Source: Arenimonas terrae (GTDB taxonomy: Bacteria > Pseudomonadota > Gammaproteobacteria > Xanthomonadales > Xanthomonadaceae). Taken from it: 64,000 bases of DNA. The stretch's first letter is position 1, and every line of letters begins with the position of its first letter. The stretch covers positions 433,743 to 497,742 of the forward strand of contig NZ_SMDR01000002.1 of the NCBI RefSeq assembly GCF_006265115.1, given 5' to 3'. A program made the position numbers and the translations under genes. This document shows, in pieces, positions 54,960 to 63,746 of this stretch. Below the pieces are notes generated by a model. The model was given only the letters and a program-made list of their open reading frames with translations. It was not told the DNA's origin and made no database searches.

Positions 54960-56102
54960 ATGCTGCTCGAAACCAGCCTGATCCTCACCGCCCTGGCCAC
55001 CGCCCTGGCCGTGCACCGGCGCGCCCGCCGCCGCGGCGGCCGCGCCCTGCCCGCCGTGGTCGCGATCGCGCTGTTGTGCGCCGTACTGGTGGCGTTGGCC
55101 GCGGACCAGCGCCGCCGGGTGGCGGACACGCCGACCAGCCGCCTGATCAAACACAACCTCGCCGTGCTCCGCGCGCATCTGGCCGATCCGTCGCTGCGCA
55201 CCCTGCTGATCGTCGACGGCGGCAGCTATCCGACCCGGGGACTGAACGGCGAGCGCTTCGGCGCCGTGCTCTCGCAACGGCTGGGGCGGCGGGTGGGCAT
55301 CGTGCAGATGAGCCAGGGCAGCGCCAACCACTTCGAGCGCTACGACGCATTCCGGCGCCTGCTGGCCGAACTCGACGCAGGGGAGCGACAGCAGCTGCGC
55401 CAGAAAGACCTGCACCTGCTGCTGGAGGTCCAGCGCGGTTACGACGCCAGCCCGATGGCGCAGTTCCAGAAGATGGCGTATTCGGACCGCGCCTACGCCT
55501 ACCTGGGGCCGGGCAACGCCTGGGCGGCGATGCGCAGCCTCTCGCAGGTCGGCGCCGCGCGCGCGCGCGCCAACGCGGGACCGCGAACGCGCGACCTGAT
55601 CGCGCATGCGCTGGTCAACGGCTTCCTGCTCGATGCGGTCGGCCGCCGGCAGCGCGTCGAGGACCTGCCGCGCGACATGCCGGGCTACCTGCCCCTCCGC
55701 GCGGGGCGGCAAGACTTCGCCTTTCCCGGGCTCCAGGACGTGCGCGACCGGCTGGAGCAGGATCGCGAGCCCGGCATGATGGCCTGGGTCGATTCGATCC
55801 GGGTGCCGCGGCTGCAGGCGCTGTTCGGCGACCTGATCGACCAGACGTCCTTCTACGCCGTGCCGACCACCTACCCCGACTACGCGACCTACGCCCGCGC
55901 CTTCTGCCGCAAGCATGCCGGCAGCGTCTGCGTGCACTACGCCGACCCACGCCTCCTGCAGCGGCTGGACGCGGCCGCGATGTGGGCCGACAAGGGCCAC
56001 CTCAGCCAGCGTGGCGCCTTTGTCTATTCGACCTGGCTGGCCGGCCGCCTCGCCGCGACGCTGTCGGTCACGGCATCGGAGCCGGCTCGCCGCCCAGAGT
56101 GA
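54960..56102 (+). CDS. Membrane-anchored SGNH-like protein of unknown function
   Basis: 380 residues from ATG 54960; longer readings cross a Pro/Ala-rich leader that does not look coded. One TM near the N terminus (~5-60, with LPAVVAIALLCAVLVALAA). The soluble part starts LLIVDGGSYPTRGLNGERFGAVLSQRLG and ends WADKGHLSQRGAFVYSTWLAG; a Ser in the first block (GGSYPTRG) and DxxH (DKGH) at the C terminus recall the SGNH/DltD-like layout of O-acetylation helpers. Middle part unrecognised. Its 3' end overlaps the convergent heparinase-like gene by 35 bp. Confidence 0.68.
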   Translation: MLLETSLILTALATALAVHRRARRRGGRALPAVVAIALLCAVLVALAADQRRRVADTPTSRLIKHNLAVLRAHLADPSLRTLLIVDGGSYPTRGLNGERFGAVLSQRLGRRVGIVQMSQGSANHFERYDAFRRLLAELDAGERQQLRQKDLHLLLEVQRGYDASPMAQFQKMAYSDRAYAYLGPGNAWAAMRSLSQVGAARARANAGPRTRDLIAHALVNGFLLDAVGRRQRVEDLPRDMPGYLPLRAGRQDFAFPGLQDVRDRLEQDREPGMMAWVDSIRVPRLQALFGDLIDQTSFYAVPTTYPDYATYARAFCRKHAGSVCVHYADPRLLQRLDAAAMWADKGHLSQRGAFVYSTWLAGRLAATLSVTASEPARRPE

Positions 56103-57717
56103 TCCGGGTGGCGACCCGCACCGGCGCGGCCGGCAGCCGGACCCGCAGGCAGGTGCAGGGCACGCGTTCGCGATAGGACGGGCTGCGCCAGCCAAGCACC
56201 ACCGGCTCGCTTTCGCCGCGGTGCAGGCTCAGCGCCGCATCGGCGTGATCCACCGCCAGGGTCGCGACCACCGCACCCTCGCGGCGGGCGATCGCGCGGT
56301 TCCCGTCCAGCTCGACGGCGACGTCCTCATGGAAATGGAAGCGGAGCTCCACTGCCTCGCCGGAGCCACTTTCCACCTGGTCGAGCAGCAACAGCTGCTC
56401 GCCCGGCGCATACATGAAATGACGGCTGTGCCGGAACACGCCGCCACGCTCGACCGCACCCGACACCACCCAGGCTCCGCCGACCTGCGACATGCCGGTC
56501 AGCGCCGAGCCGCGTGGCGAAGTGTCCGCGGGCCGGAAGACCGTCTCGGCAAGGCCGGCAACGTTGTGGCTGCGATCGCCGACGAAATAGGTCCGCCACT
56601 CGTCGGCTTCGTAGGCATATTTCCCCGAATCCACCAGCAGCGGCCGGCCGCGGTCGAACAGCTCGAAGCCCAGCTCGTCCACGTGGTCATGGCCGATGCC
56701 GCGCCAGCTGCTGCCGCTGACGATCAGCATGAAGGCGCGTTCCGGCGGCGTCTCCGGATGGCTGCGTACGATCGCGTAACCCCCGGCGCACAGGTCGCGC
56801 GCGATCACGGGGACCCCGTCCGGCGTGTGCCCCCGCACCGGCGGCGCGGCGCCTTCGGGAAAGGCCAGGCCCTCGCCTTCGCTGTCGCCGATCGCGGCGA
56901 AACGGCCGTCGGGCAGCGTCAGCCAGGGCGTCACCGCGGCGGCCTCGGCCAACAGCGCCGTGATGTCGTCGGCGACCAAGGGGTAGAGCCCCGGACGGAT
57001 CTTGCGGAAGCGCAGCACGGCGAAATGGTGGTAGAACGGCGAATCCTCGGTATGCACCGCGTCGGCGCCGAACTGCGAATGCACCAGGTCGCGCATGCGC
57101 AGGGAGGTCTCGGTCTCTTCGCCCGGGTCGTCGGCGGCGCCCGGATGCGCCGCGCACAGCAGCCGCAGGCCATGCAGCTGGAAGATCGCGTGGTTCATCT
57201 TCGACAGGAACTCGGGGTCGCGCAGCCGGCGCACGTGTTCGCGCGCGAGCGCGTCGAACATGGCCTGGTCCGCATCGGGGATCCGCGCCAGGCCTTCGTC
57301 CACGACCGTCTTCACCAGGGCCAGGTGCTGGGCGCGCAGTCCGGTCGCCATGTCGTTCCAGGCGTATTCGGAACCGATCCCTTCCACCATGTGCGCCCGG
57401 TGCCAGTCGCGGAGCACCTCGAGCACGTTGTCGAACAGCGCCGGGTCGGGAGCGACGTCCAGGAAGCGCCGCCACACCGGGTTGAGCATGCGCCAGGCAT
57501 GCAGCTGGAAGCGCCAGTTGCGGTCGCCGTGCGGGTCGATGGTCCAGTCCAGCGGATAGGCCAGGGGATAGGGCGGCAGATCGGCACGGGGCTGGAATCC
57601 GGCCTCCAGCGGTTGGCCACGCTCGGCGCTGACGACCTGGAAGTCGTTGCGCTGGAGCACCGTGTGCTGGAAACGGTAGCGCCCCGGGCGCTTGGTCTTG
57701 GGCTTCGATGCGCTCAC
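56068..57717 (-). CDS. Heparinase II/III-like polysaccharide lyase family protein
   Basis: 549 residues. An alpha-helical toroid domain (~40-320; NWRFQLHAWRMLNPVWRRFLD, EYAWNDMATGLRA, HTEDSPFYHHFAVLRF with candidate catalytic Tyr/His) precedes a beta-sandwich heparinase II/III domain (~335-545; GGYAIVR, GHDHVDELGFELFDRGRPLLVDSGKYAYE in segments, SHNVAG). No signal peptide is visible, as in many heparinase-like proteins encoded beside polysaccharide glycosyltransferases, where they may trim or release uronic-acid polymers. Starts GTG 57717, overlapping the stop of the 1997-residue protein gene (GTGA). Confidence 0.88.
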   Translation of the reverse strand: MSASKPKTKRPGRYRFQHTVLQRNDFQVVSAERGQPLEAGFQPRADLPPYPLAYPLDWTIDPHGDRNWRFQLHAWRMLNPVWRRFLDVAPDPALFDNVLEVLRDWHRAHMVEGIGSEYAWNDMATGLRAQHLALVKTVVDEGLARIPDADQAMFDALAREHVRRLRDPEFLSKMNHAIFQLHGLRLLCAAHPGAADDPGEETETSLRMRDLVHSQFGADAVHTEDSPFYHHFAVLRFRKIRPGLYPLVADDITALLAEAAAVTPWLTLPDGRFAAIGDSEGEGLAFPEGAAPPVRGHTPDGVPVIARDLCAGGYAIVRSHPETPPERAFMLIVSGSSWRGIGHDHVDELGFELFDRGRPLLVDSGKYAYEADEWRTYFVGDRSHNVAGLAETVFRPADTSPRGSALTGMSQVGGAWVVSGAVERGGVFRHSRHFMYAPGEQLLLLDQVESGSGEAVELRFHFHEDVAVELDGNRAIARREGAVVATLAVDHADAALSLHRGESEPVVLGWRSPSYRERVPCTCLRVRLPAAPVRVATRITLGGEPAPMP

Positions 57718-60700
57718 GCGGCAACTCCGGCGGCGGCCTGGTACTGGGCGACCATCAGCTCGCCGGCGCGACGCCAGCTGCGGTGTTCGTGCACCCAGGC
57801 CTTGCCCCGGGCCCCGAGCGCCGCGCCGGCCGACGGGTCGTCGATCAGCTCGCCGAGCACGCGCGCCAGGTCGGCGGTGTCGCCCTTGCGGAAGACGCGC
57901 CCGTTGAAGCCGTCCTCGATGATGTCGCACAGCGCGCGCACACTGGAAACGACGACGGTCTTGCCCATCGCCAGCGGCTCGAACGGCTTCATGGGTGACA
58001 CCATTTCACAGACCTCCCAGGGCTTGCGCGGGAAAGGACACACGTCCAGCAGCGAATAGAGCGCGCCGACCTCGTCGTGCGGTACCCGGCCGGTGAGGAT
58101 GATGCGCTCGGGCACCGTGCTGGCCTGCACCGCGGCCTGCACCAGCGGCATGGCCGCGCCGTCGCCGACCAGGAGCAGGCGGAAATCCCGGCCCTCGGCG
58201 GCGAGCAGGTCGCAGGCCTGGACCAGGTCGTCCAGACCCTCGTAGTCCATGAACGAGCCCACGTAGCCGATCACCGGCACCCCATCGGGAATGCCCAGGC
58301 GCCGTGCGGCGGCGGCATCGCGAGGAAGTGGCACGAAACGATCCGGATCCACGCAGTTCGGCACCAGGCTCAGCACCTCGGGCGCGACGCCGCGCTCCAG
58401 CAGCTCCTCGCGCATCGCCTCGGTGAGGGTGACCACGCGGTCGGCCGCCCGCACCGTCACGCCCTCGAGCAGGCGCATGCGTTCGGTGCGCGCCTTCTGG
58501 GCGACGGCGTTCTCGCGCGATTCGTGCACGACCTCCCACAGGCCCGACACTTCGTAGACGAAGGGGATGCCGACCCGCCGCGCCGCGATCAGGGCGGGCA
58601 GCGCGATCAGGTAGGTCGAGCGCCCGTGCACGATCGCCGGCCGCTCGCGCCTCAGCACGTCCTCGAAGGCATCCACGCAGCCCGCCATGTAGGCGTATTC
58701 ACCCTCGCGGCGCGCTGCGCCATCGAGGATGCGGCGGTATTCCACGCCGTCGATGGTCTCGCGGTCCGGAACCTCGGTGCCGGCCAGCTCGGGCCGTGAG
58801 TCGAGCGGGAAGCCCGGACGCGTGTACGGCCGGATGTCGAAGCCGGCCCGGCGCACGCCCGAGATCAGGCCGTGCGCGCGCGTGGCGTAACCGCCGGACA
58901 GGTGCGGCAGGCTGCTGTGCAGGAAGTAGACGCTCTTGCCGGGCACCGGGTCGAACGCGGGTTCGCGCTCGTCGACGCCGGCCTGCAATCGCTCGAGTTC
59001 GGAAAGCAGGCCGTGGAAAGTCGCCGCCTCGCGCCGGATCTGCTCCTCGCCGTCGGTCAGCGGCGGCTCGATCTTCTGGATCCGCTCGAGCACCTCGAGC
59101 GCGCGGCCGAAGCGGCAATGGTTCAGCGATTCGCGCGCCAGCGCCCGCAGCGATGCGCGCGACTCCTGGACGCGCACCGCCTCTTCGGCCAGCTCGCAGG
59201 CGGCGTCGAGCTCGCCGTGGCCGCGGCACAGGGTCGCGGCGCGGGCGAGGCAGAACGAGACCAGGCCGGCCTGCCGCGGGCTCGTGCCCTGGGCCAGGGC
59301 CAGCTCGCGCACGCCGGCCGTCCCGCGCTCGGCATATGCCTGTTCGAGCAGGGACTGGAAACGGGTCTTCTGTTCGGCGGTGAAGGAGCCGCGCCCCGGT
59401 GCGACGACCTCGGGTTCGCGCAGCGCCGGCGGCGCCGCCGGCGGCAGCGACGCATCGGCCACGCTCGGCCCGAGCTGACGGTACGTCTGCGCCACCGTGC
59501 CGGCCACGTGGGTCCAGGTGCGTTCGGCGAGCACCCATTCGCGGGCCTGCAGGCCCATCGTCGCGGCCAGCGGACGATCGCGGCAAAAGCGCTGGATCGC
59601 GGCGGCCAGCGCCGCGGGATCTCCGGCGGGGAACAGCAGCCCGGTATGGCCGTCGCGGATCATTTCGGCCAACGGCGGCAGGTCCGACGCCAGCACCGGG
59701 CGCGCCATCGCCATCGCCTCCAGCGGCTTGATCGGCGGCACCAGGCGGCACACGTCGAGCGGTTTGCGCGGAAGCACGACCGCGTCCGCCAGCGCCAGCA
59801 GTTCCGGCACGCGGTCGGGGCGGACGCGGCCGACGAAGCGGACGCGCGGCCCCAGCCCCAGCCGTTCGGCCTGGGCTTGCAGCGGCTCCAGTTCCGGCCC
59901 GATGCCGACCACCATCAGCTGCACGCCGAGTGCGGCGAGGCCCGGGTCGGCAAGGGCCGACAGCAGGTCGTCCAATCCTTCGTAGGACACCAGCGAGCCG
60001 ATGTAGGCCAGGGTCGGCGCATCGACCGCCAGCCCGAGCTCGCTCCGTCGCGCCGCCTCCAGGGCGATCGGGGCGAACCGCGCGGGATCGACGGCATTGG
60101 GGGCGACCGCGATGCGGGCCGCCGCGACGCCCTGGGCCCGCAGCCGTTCGGCCACGGTGCGGTTGATCGCCAGGACGCGATCGGCCGACGCGGCCACCAG
60201 GCGCTCGAGGCGCGCGTGCAGATGGAACCGCTCGCTTTCGTTCCAGCCGGTCATGGCCGACGCGGCGGTGTATTCCCAGAATCCGCGCACCTCGTAGACG
60301 AAGGGAATTCCGAGGCGGCGGGCGGCGATCAGCGCGGGCAGCGCGTTCTCGTGGTTGGAGGCGGCGTGGATGATGGCGGCGCTGATCCGGCGGGCCACGG
60401 CCTCGATGGCCCGGGCCGCCTGTTCGGTCCAGACCTGCGGCGACAGGCCGCTGCGGCCCGGCCCGCCGGCGTGCAGGTAGCGCACGCCCTCGAGCTCGAT
60501 GTCACCGATCGGTGCGCTGGCGGGTTCGCCCCGGTCTTCGGGGAAACCCGGCCTCATCAGGCAGTGCACGTCGACGCCCACAGCCGCTAGCGAACGCAGC
60601 ATCGCATGGGTGCGCACCGTATAGCCGCTGACAACGTGCGGAAGCGTGCTCGCCGCGACGTAGAGCACGCGGCCGGGCACCGCCGCGGCATGGCGGGCCG

Positions 60701-63700
60701 CCAGGGCCGGGACCTCCGGCAGTTCCGTCAGCAGCGCGGCCGCGCCGCGGATCTGTCGCACGCGCGCCTGCTCCGACGCGGTGAATTCAGCCGTCGCCCC
60801 GATCCGGTCGAGCAGCGCGGCGCTGCCCGTCACGTCGCCAGCGTCGAAGCGGCGGAACGCCAGCCACTTGGCGCGGAACGGCTCGGGCTCGAGTTCGTGC
60901 GCCCGTGCCGCCAACGCGAGTGCGCGGCCCGGGTCGGACGCGATCAACGCCTTGGACAGATTCGACATCAGGTGCGCGGCCATCCAGCCCGGCAGGGCCA
61001 GCGCTTCAATCCGGGCCGCCGCCGCGTCAGCTCCGGCCTCGGCGAGCAGTCCGGCGATCTGGGCCTCGAGCGCTTCGCGGTCGATCGGCGCGCCGGTCTC
61101 AACGACCGGCGCCGGCTCGGCGGCGATTCGGGGGCGCCGCCACAGGGTGCGCACGATGCCGGCGAGGCGACGTGGCAAAGCAAGGGCACCGCGCCCGCTG
61201 CTGCCCGCGGCGACCAGGGCGCTGCCGAGCCGGAAACTAATGCTCTGTTCGAAGCTGGCGAGCCGATCTTCGCGCTCCAGCAACTGCTGCCGCCAGTCCT
61301 CGGCCTCGGCGAGATGGCTGGCCGATGCGGCCTCGGCGGCGGCCTGCGCACTCTGCAGCGCCCGCGCGGCATCGTCGCGCGCCTGCTCGAGCTGCCGACG
61401 CGAGGACGCCTCGAGTTCGGCGCGCAGCTCGCCCAGCCGGCGTTCGCTGGCCTCGTGCTGCTGCTGCAGTGCCGCGGTGCCCTGCGCCAGACCGTCCTGC
61501 AGCCTGGCGATCTCGCGTCGTGCATGGGTTTCGATTTCGGCGCTGCGGGAATGCAAGGCCTGCAGCTCGCTTTCCAGCTTCAGCCGCGCTGCTTCGATGG
61601 CATCGCGTTCGACGCGCAGGCGTTCGCCTTGCAGCCGTTCGGAACCCAGAGCCTGCGCCGCCGCGTCCAGCCTGGCCCGCAAGGCAGCGAGTTCGGCTTC
61701 GAGGCCTTGGACATGCTCGCGTGCGGCCACCGATTGCGCCGCGGCTTGGTCGAGCTGGCCCTGCAGACGGCCGACTTCCGCCTGGCGCCGCTCCGCCAGC
61801 TCACGCGTGGCGGCCAGCGCCGCCTGCTCCTGCCCCAGCTGGCCCAGCAGGCGATCGACTTCCGCCTGGCGCCGCTCCGCCAGCTCACGTGCGGCGGTCA
61901 CCGCCGCACGTTCACCGGCCAACTGCTCGCGCAGGTCCGCGCCGGCGGCCTGTTGCTCATCCAGCTGCCTGCGCAGATCGGCGCCCGCGGCCTGTTCGCC
62001 GCCCAGATGGTCGCGCAACAGGTCCAGGGCGGCCTGCGCGCGCGCCGACTGGTCCCGCAGCGCATCGTGGTTCGCGCGCAGCTGCTCCGCGCGTTCGCGC
62101 TCGGCGGCCAGCGCAGAAAGTTCCCTCTCGACCTGCTCGCGCAGGGACTGGACCAGGGCCGACGACGCCGCGAGCGCGACCGCCGCGTCCTGGCGCTGCT
62201 GCAGCACGCCGGCCATCTCGCCGCGCAGCTTGGCCGCATCTTCGACCAGCGCCGTCAGCTCGCGCGCGCGTTCGCCGTCCTTGGTCTGCATGCCGGCGGC
62301 GAGCGACTTGACTGCGGCGCGAAGCTCTCCTGCCTCGTTCTCCAGGCGATCGTGGATCTTGGCCTGCTGCGCCTGACTTTCGCCCAACGCCGCGCGCAGC
62401 GCCTCCAGGCGCAGCGGCTCGGCTGCGGCGACGAACGCACGCAGCACGGCCGGTCCGTCGGTGCGCGCGCGGCGCCCCGCCAGCGCCGCGGTGAGCCACG
62501 CAACCGTGCGCGTGCGCTCTTTTTCCAGCCGTGCCGGCACCTTCTCGTAGGCGTGATCGCGCTTGGCGTGCCAGGCCATCGCCTCGCGAGCACCCTCTTC
62601 CACCGAAAGCCGCGAAAGCGAGACGCAGGCGCCGGGAACGCCCAGCAGCTCGAACAGGCCGAGCAGCTTGTGGCCGTGCTTCTCGAAGTGCACGCCGAAC
62701 ACCGGCCGGCCCAGGGAAGCGGCCAGGATGCAGGCGTGGAAGCGGGAACTGACCAGGAAACCTGTCCGCGCAAGGGCCCTCTGGTATTCGGCGATCGAAG
62801 CCGGTTGCAGAACCCTCACCCGCGCCTCGCCGAATTCCGCCTGCAGCGCCTCCGCCAGCGCCAGCGCCATGTCGCGGTCGGCCAGCGTCTGCACAAAAAG
62901 GTCGACGCGGCCCGAACCCTGGGCAAGGTAGGCGCGCGCGGTCGCGGCGCTGAACTGGTAGGCGCGGCTGGAACGGAAGCCGTCCTTGCGCAGGCTGGCG
63001 CTGACGTGCGCGCTGCGCCGCTTTCCGACCCGCAGTCCGAATTCTTCCAGCCGCATGACGATGCCCAGGCTGTCCTCGACCGCATCGGCCTCGGGCAGCG
63101 GCAGGAAGAAGGCCGGGTCGAGCAGCACCGGCGCTTCCAGCCCCAGCGCGGCGGCGACCGCCGCCGAGCGCGGCTCGCGCGCGGCGAGCGCGTGGTTCGC
63201 GCCCAGCGCCTCACGCAGCAAGGGCAGGCTTTCGGCGTCGTCGAAGGGGCCGAAGGTGGACGGCAGCGTGATGAACCTCGGGCCCTGCTGCGCGGCCGCC
63301 ACCATCGGCAGCAGCCGCCAGAGCAGGTCCACGCCGTTCTCGCGCGAGGGATGGGTGAAAAGGTGCTCGCCGGAGTTGTAGAGGATCGCCGAACAGTCCT
63401 CGAGCCCGGCCTCGGCGAGGAACGCCGCCGGCGCCAGCGCGTGCGAGACCGCGCGGCTGATCTGTTCCGCCTGGCGTTCGCCCTCTCCCGCCGCCCCGCC
63501 ATGGCTGTTGAGCGTGGTGATCGCCACGTGTTCCAGGCCGTCGAAACTGGCCCTGGCCGCGTCCAGGTAGGTGTCGTTCGGATCCAGCAGCACGACCTGG
63601 AGCCGGACATCCGGAACGACCCGCGCCAACAGGCCGCAGATGCCGGCGTTGATCGCCAGGTCGCCGAGATTGCTGGCCACGTGGCCGTAGACGATGCCGA

Positions 63701-63707
63701 TCTTCAT
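57714..63707 (-). CDS. 1997-residue fusion: pyruvyl transferase + coiled coil + two GT4 glycosyltransferases
   Basis: A single uninterrupted frame. 1-400: polysaccharide pyruvyl transferase (YGHVASNLGDLAINAG, ITLPSTFGPFDD, SSRFHACILAASLGRPVFGVH). ~430-830: coiled coil with 7/14-residue periodicity and internal repeats (ELAERRQAEV twice), ended by SISFRLG. ~860-1000: helical, TPR-like. ~1012-1415: first GT4 (HVVSGYTVRTHAMLRSL, IPFVYEVRGFWEY, PNAVDPARF, IGSLVSYEGLDDLL, PPIKPLEAMAMARPVLAS). ~1445-1580: helical linker. ~1592-1990: second GT4 (HLSGGYATRAHGLI, IPFVYEVSGLWEV, PNCVDPDRF, VGSFMDYEGLDDLV, SPMKPFEPLAMGKTVVVSS). In both GT4s the usual first Glu of EX7E is missing or displaced (L1322; E1901 is one place early). 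Translationally coupled to the heparinase-like gene. Predicted role: cytoplasmic assembly, capping and length control of a surface glycan. Confidence 0.88.
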   Translation of the reverse strand: MKIGIVYGHVASNLGDLAINAGICGLLARVVPDVRLQVVLLDPNDTYLDAARASFDGLEHVAITTLNSHGGAAGEGERQAEQISRAVSHALAPAAFLAEAGLEDCSAILYNSGEHLFTHPSRENGVDLLWRLLPMVAAAQQGPRFITLPSTFGPFDDAESLPLLREALGANHALAAREPRSAAVAAALGLEAPVLLDPAFFLPLPEADAVEDSLGIVMRLEEFGLRVGKRRSAHVSASLRKDGFRSSRAYQFSAATARAYLAQGSGRVDLFVQTLADRDMALALAEALQAEFGEARVRVLQPASIAEYQRALARTGFLVSSRFHACILAASLGRPVFGVHFEKHGHKLLGLFELLGVPGACVSLSRLSVEEGAREAMAWHAKRDHAYEKVPARLEKERTRTVAWLTAALAGRRARTDGPAVLRAFVAAAEPLRLEALRAALGESQAQQAKIHDRLENEAGELRAAVKSLAAGMQTKDGERARELTALVEDAAKLRGEMAGVLQQRQDAAVALAASSALVQSLREQVERELSALAAERERAEQLRANHDALRDQSARAQAALDLLRDHLGGEQAAGADLRRQLDEQQAAGADLREQLAGERAAVTAARELAERRQAEVDRLLGQLGQEQAALAATRELAERRQAEVGRLQGQLDQAAAQSVAAREHVQGLEAELAALRARLDAAAQALGSERLQGERLRVERDAIEAARLKLESELQALHSRSAEIETHARREIARLQDGLAQGTAALQQQHEASERRLGELRAELEASSRRQLEQARDDAARALQSAQAAAEAASASHLAEAEDWRQQLLEREDRLASFEQSISFRLGSALVAAGSSGRGALALPRRLAGIVRTLWRRPRIAAEPAPVVETGAPIDREALEAQIAGLLAEAGADAAAARIEALALPGWMAAHLMSNLSKALIASDPGRALALAARAHELEPEPFRAKWLAFRRFDAGDVTGSAALLDRIGATAEFTASEQARVRQIRGAAALLTELPEVPALAARHAAAVPGRVLYVAASTLPHVVSGYTVRTHAMLRSLAAVGVDVHCLMRPGFPEDRGEPASAPIGDIELEGVRYLHAGGPGRSGLSPQVWTEQAARAIEAVARRISAAIIHAASNHENALPALIAARRLGIPFVYEVRGFWEYTAASAMTGWNESERFHLHARLERLVAASADRVLAINRTVAERLRAQGVAAARIAVAPNAVDPARFAPIALEAARRSELGLAVDAPTLAYIGSLVSYEGLDDLLSALADPGLAALGVQLMVVGIGPELEPLQAQAERLGLGPRVRFVGRVRPDRVPELLALADAVVLPRKPLDVCRLVPPIKPLEAMAMARPVLASDLPPLAEMIRDGHTGLLFPAGDPAALAAAIQRFCRDRPLAATMGLQAREWVLAERTWTHVAGTVAQTYRQLGPSVADASLPPAAPPALREPEVVAPGRGSFTAEQKTRFQSLLEQAYAERGTAGVRELALAQGTSPRQAGLVSFCLARAATLCRGHGELDAACELAEEAVRVQESRASLRALARESLNHCRFGRALEVLERIQKIEPPLTDGEEQIRREAATFHGLLSELERLQAGVDEREPAFDPVPGKSVYFLHSSLPHLSGGYATRAHGLISGVRRAGFDIRPYTRPGFPLDSRPELAGTEVPDRETIDGVEYRRILDGAARREGEYAYMAGCVDAFEDVLRRERPAIVHGRSTYLIALPALIAARRVGIPFVYEVSGLWEVVHESRENAVAQKARTERMRLLEGVTVRAADRVVTLTEAMREELLERGVAPEVLSLVPNCVDPDRFVPLPRDAAAARRLGIPDGVPVIGYVGSFMDYEGLDDLVQACDLLAAEGRDFRLLLVGDGAAMPLVQAAVQASTVPERIILTGRVPHDEVGALYSLLDVCPFPRKPWEVCEMVSPMKPFEPLAMGKTVVVSSVRALCDIIEDGFNGRVFRKGDTADLARVLGELIDDPSAGAALGARGKAWVHEHRSWRRAGELMVAQYQAAAGVAA
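61772..61889. repeat. 84-bp-period direct repeat in the coiled coil
   Basis: A 34-nt sequence starting CGACTTCCGCCTGGCGCCGC recurs exactly at 61772-61805 and 61856-61889. The 84-bp period encodes 28 residues, four heptads (ELAERRQAEV...). Shorter 42-bp/14-residue repetition (EQ-AAGADLR-QL) lies next to it, at about 61919-61990. Confidence 0.8.
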
Positions 63708-63746
63708 TGCGTGTCCTTGATGGGGGGCTTGGGCACGACCCGCGGG

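Noticed and set aside
60781-62376. 531-codon plus-strand frame rich in Ser/Ala/Arg opposite the coiled coil
   Set aside because: The repetitive Ser/Arg text is the antisense of coiled-coil codons; not a gene.
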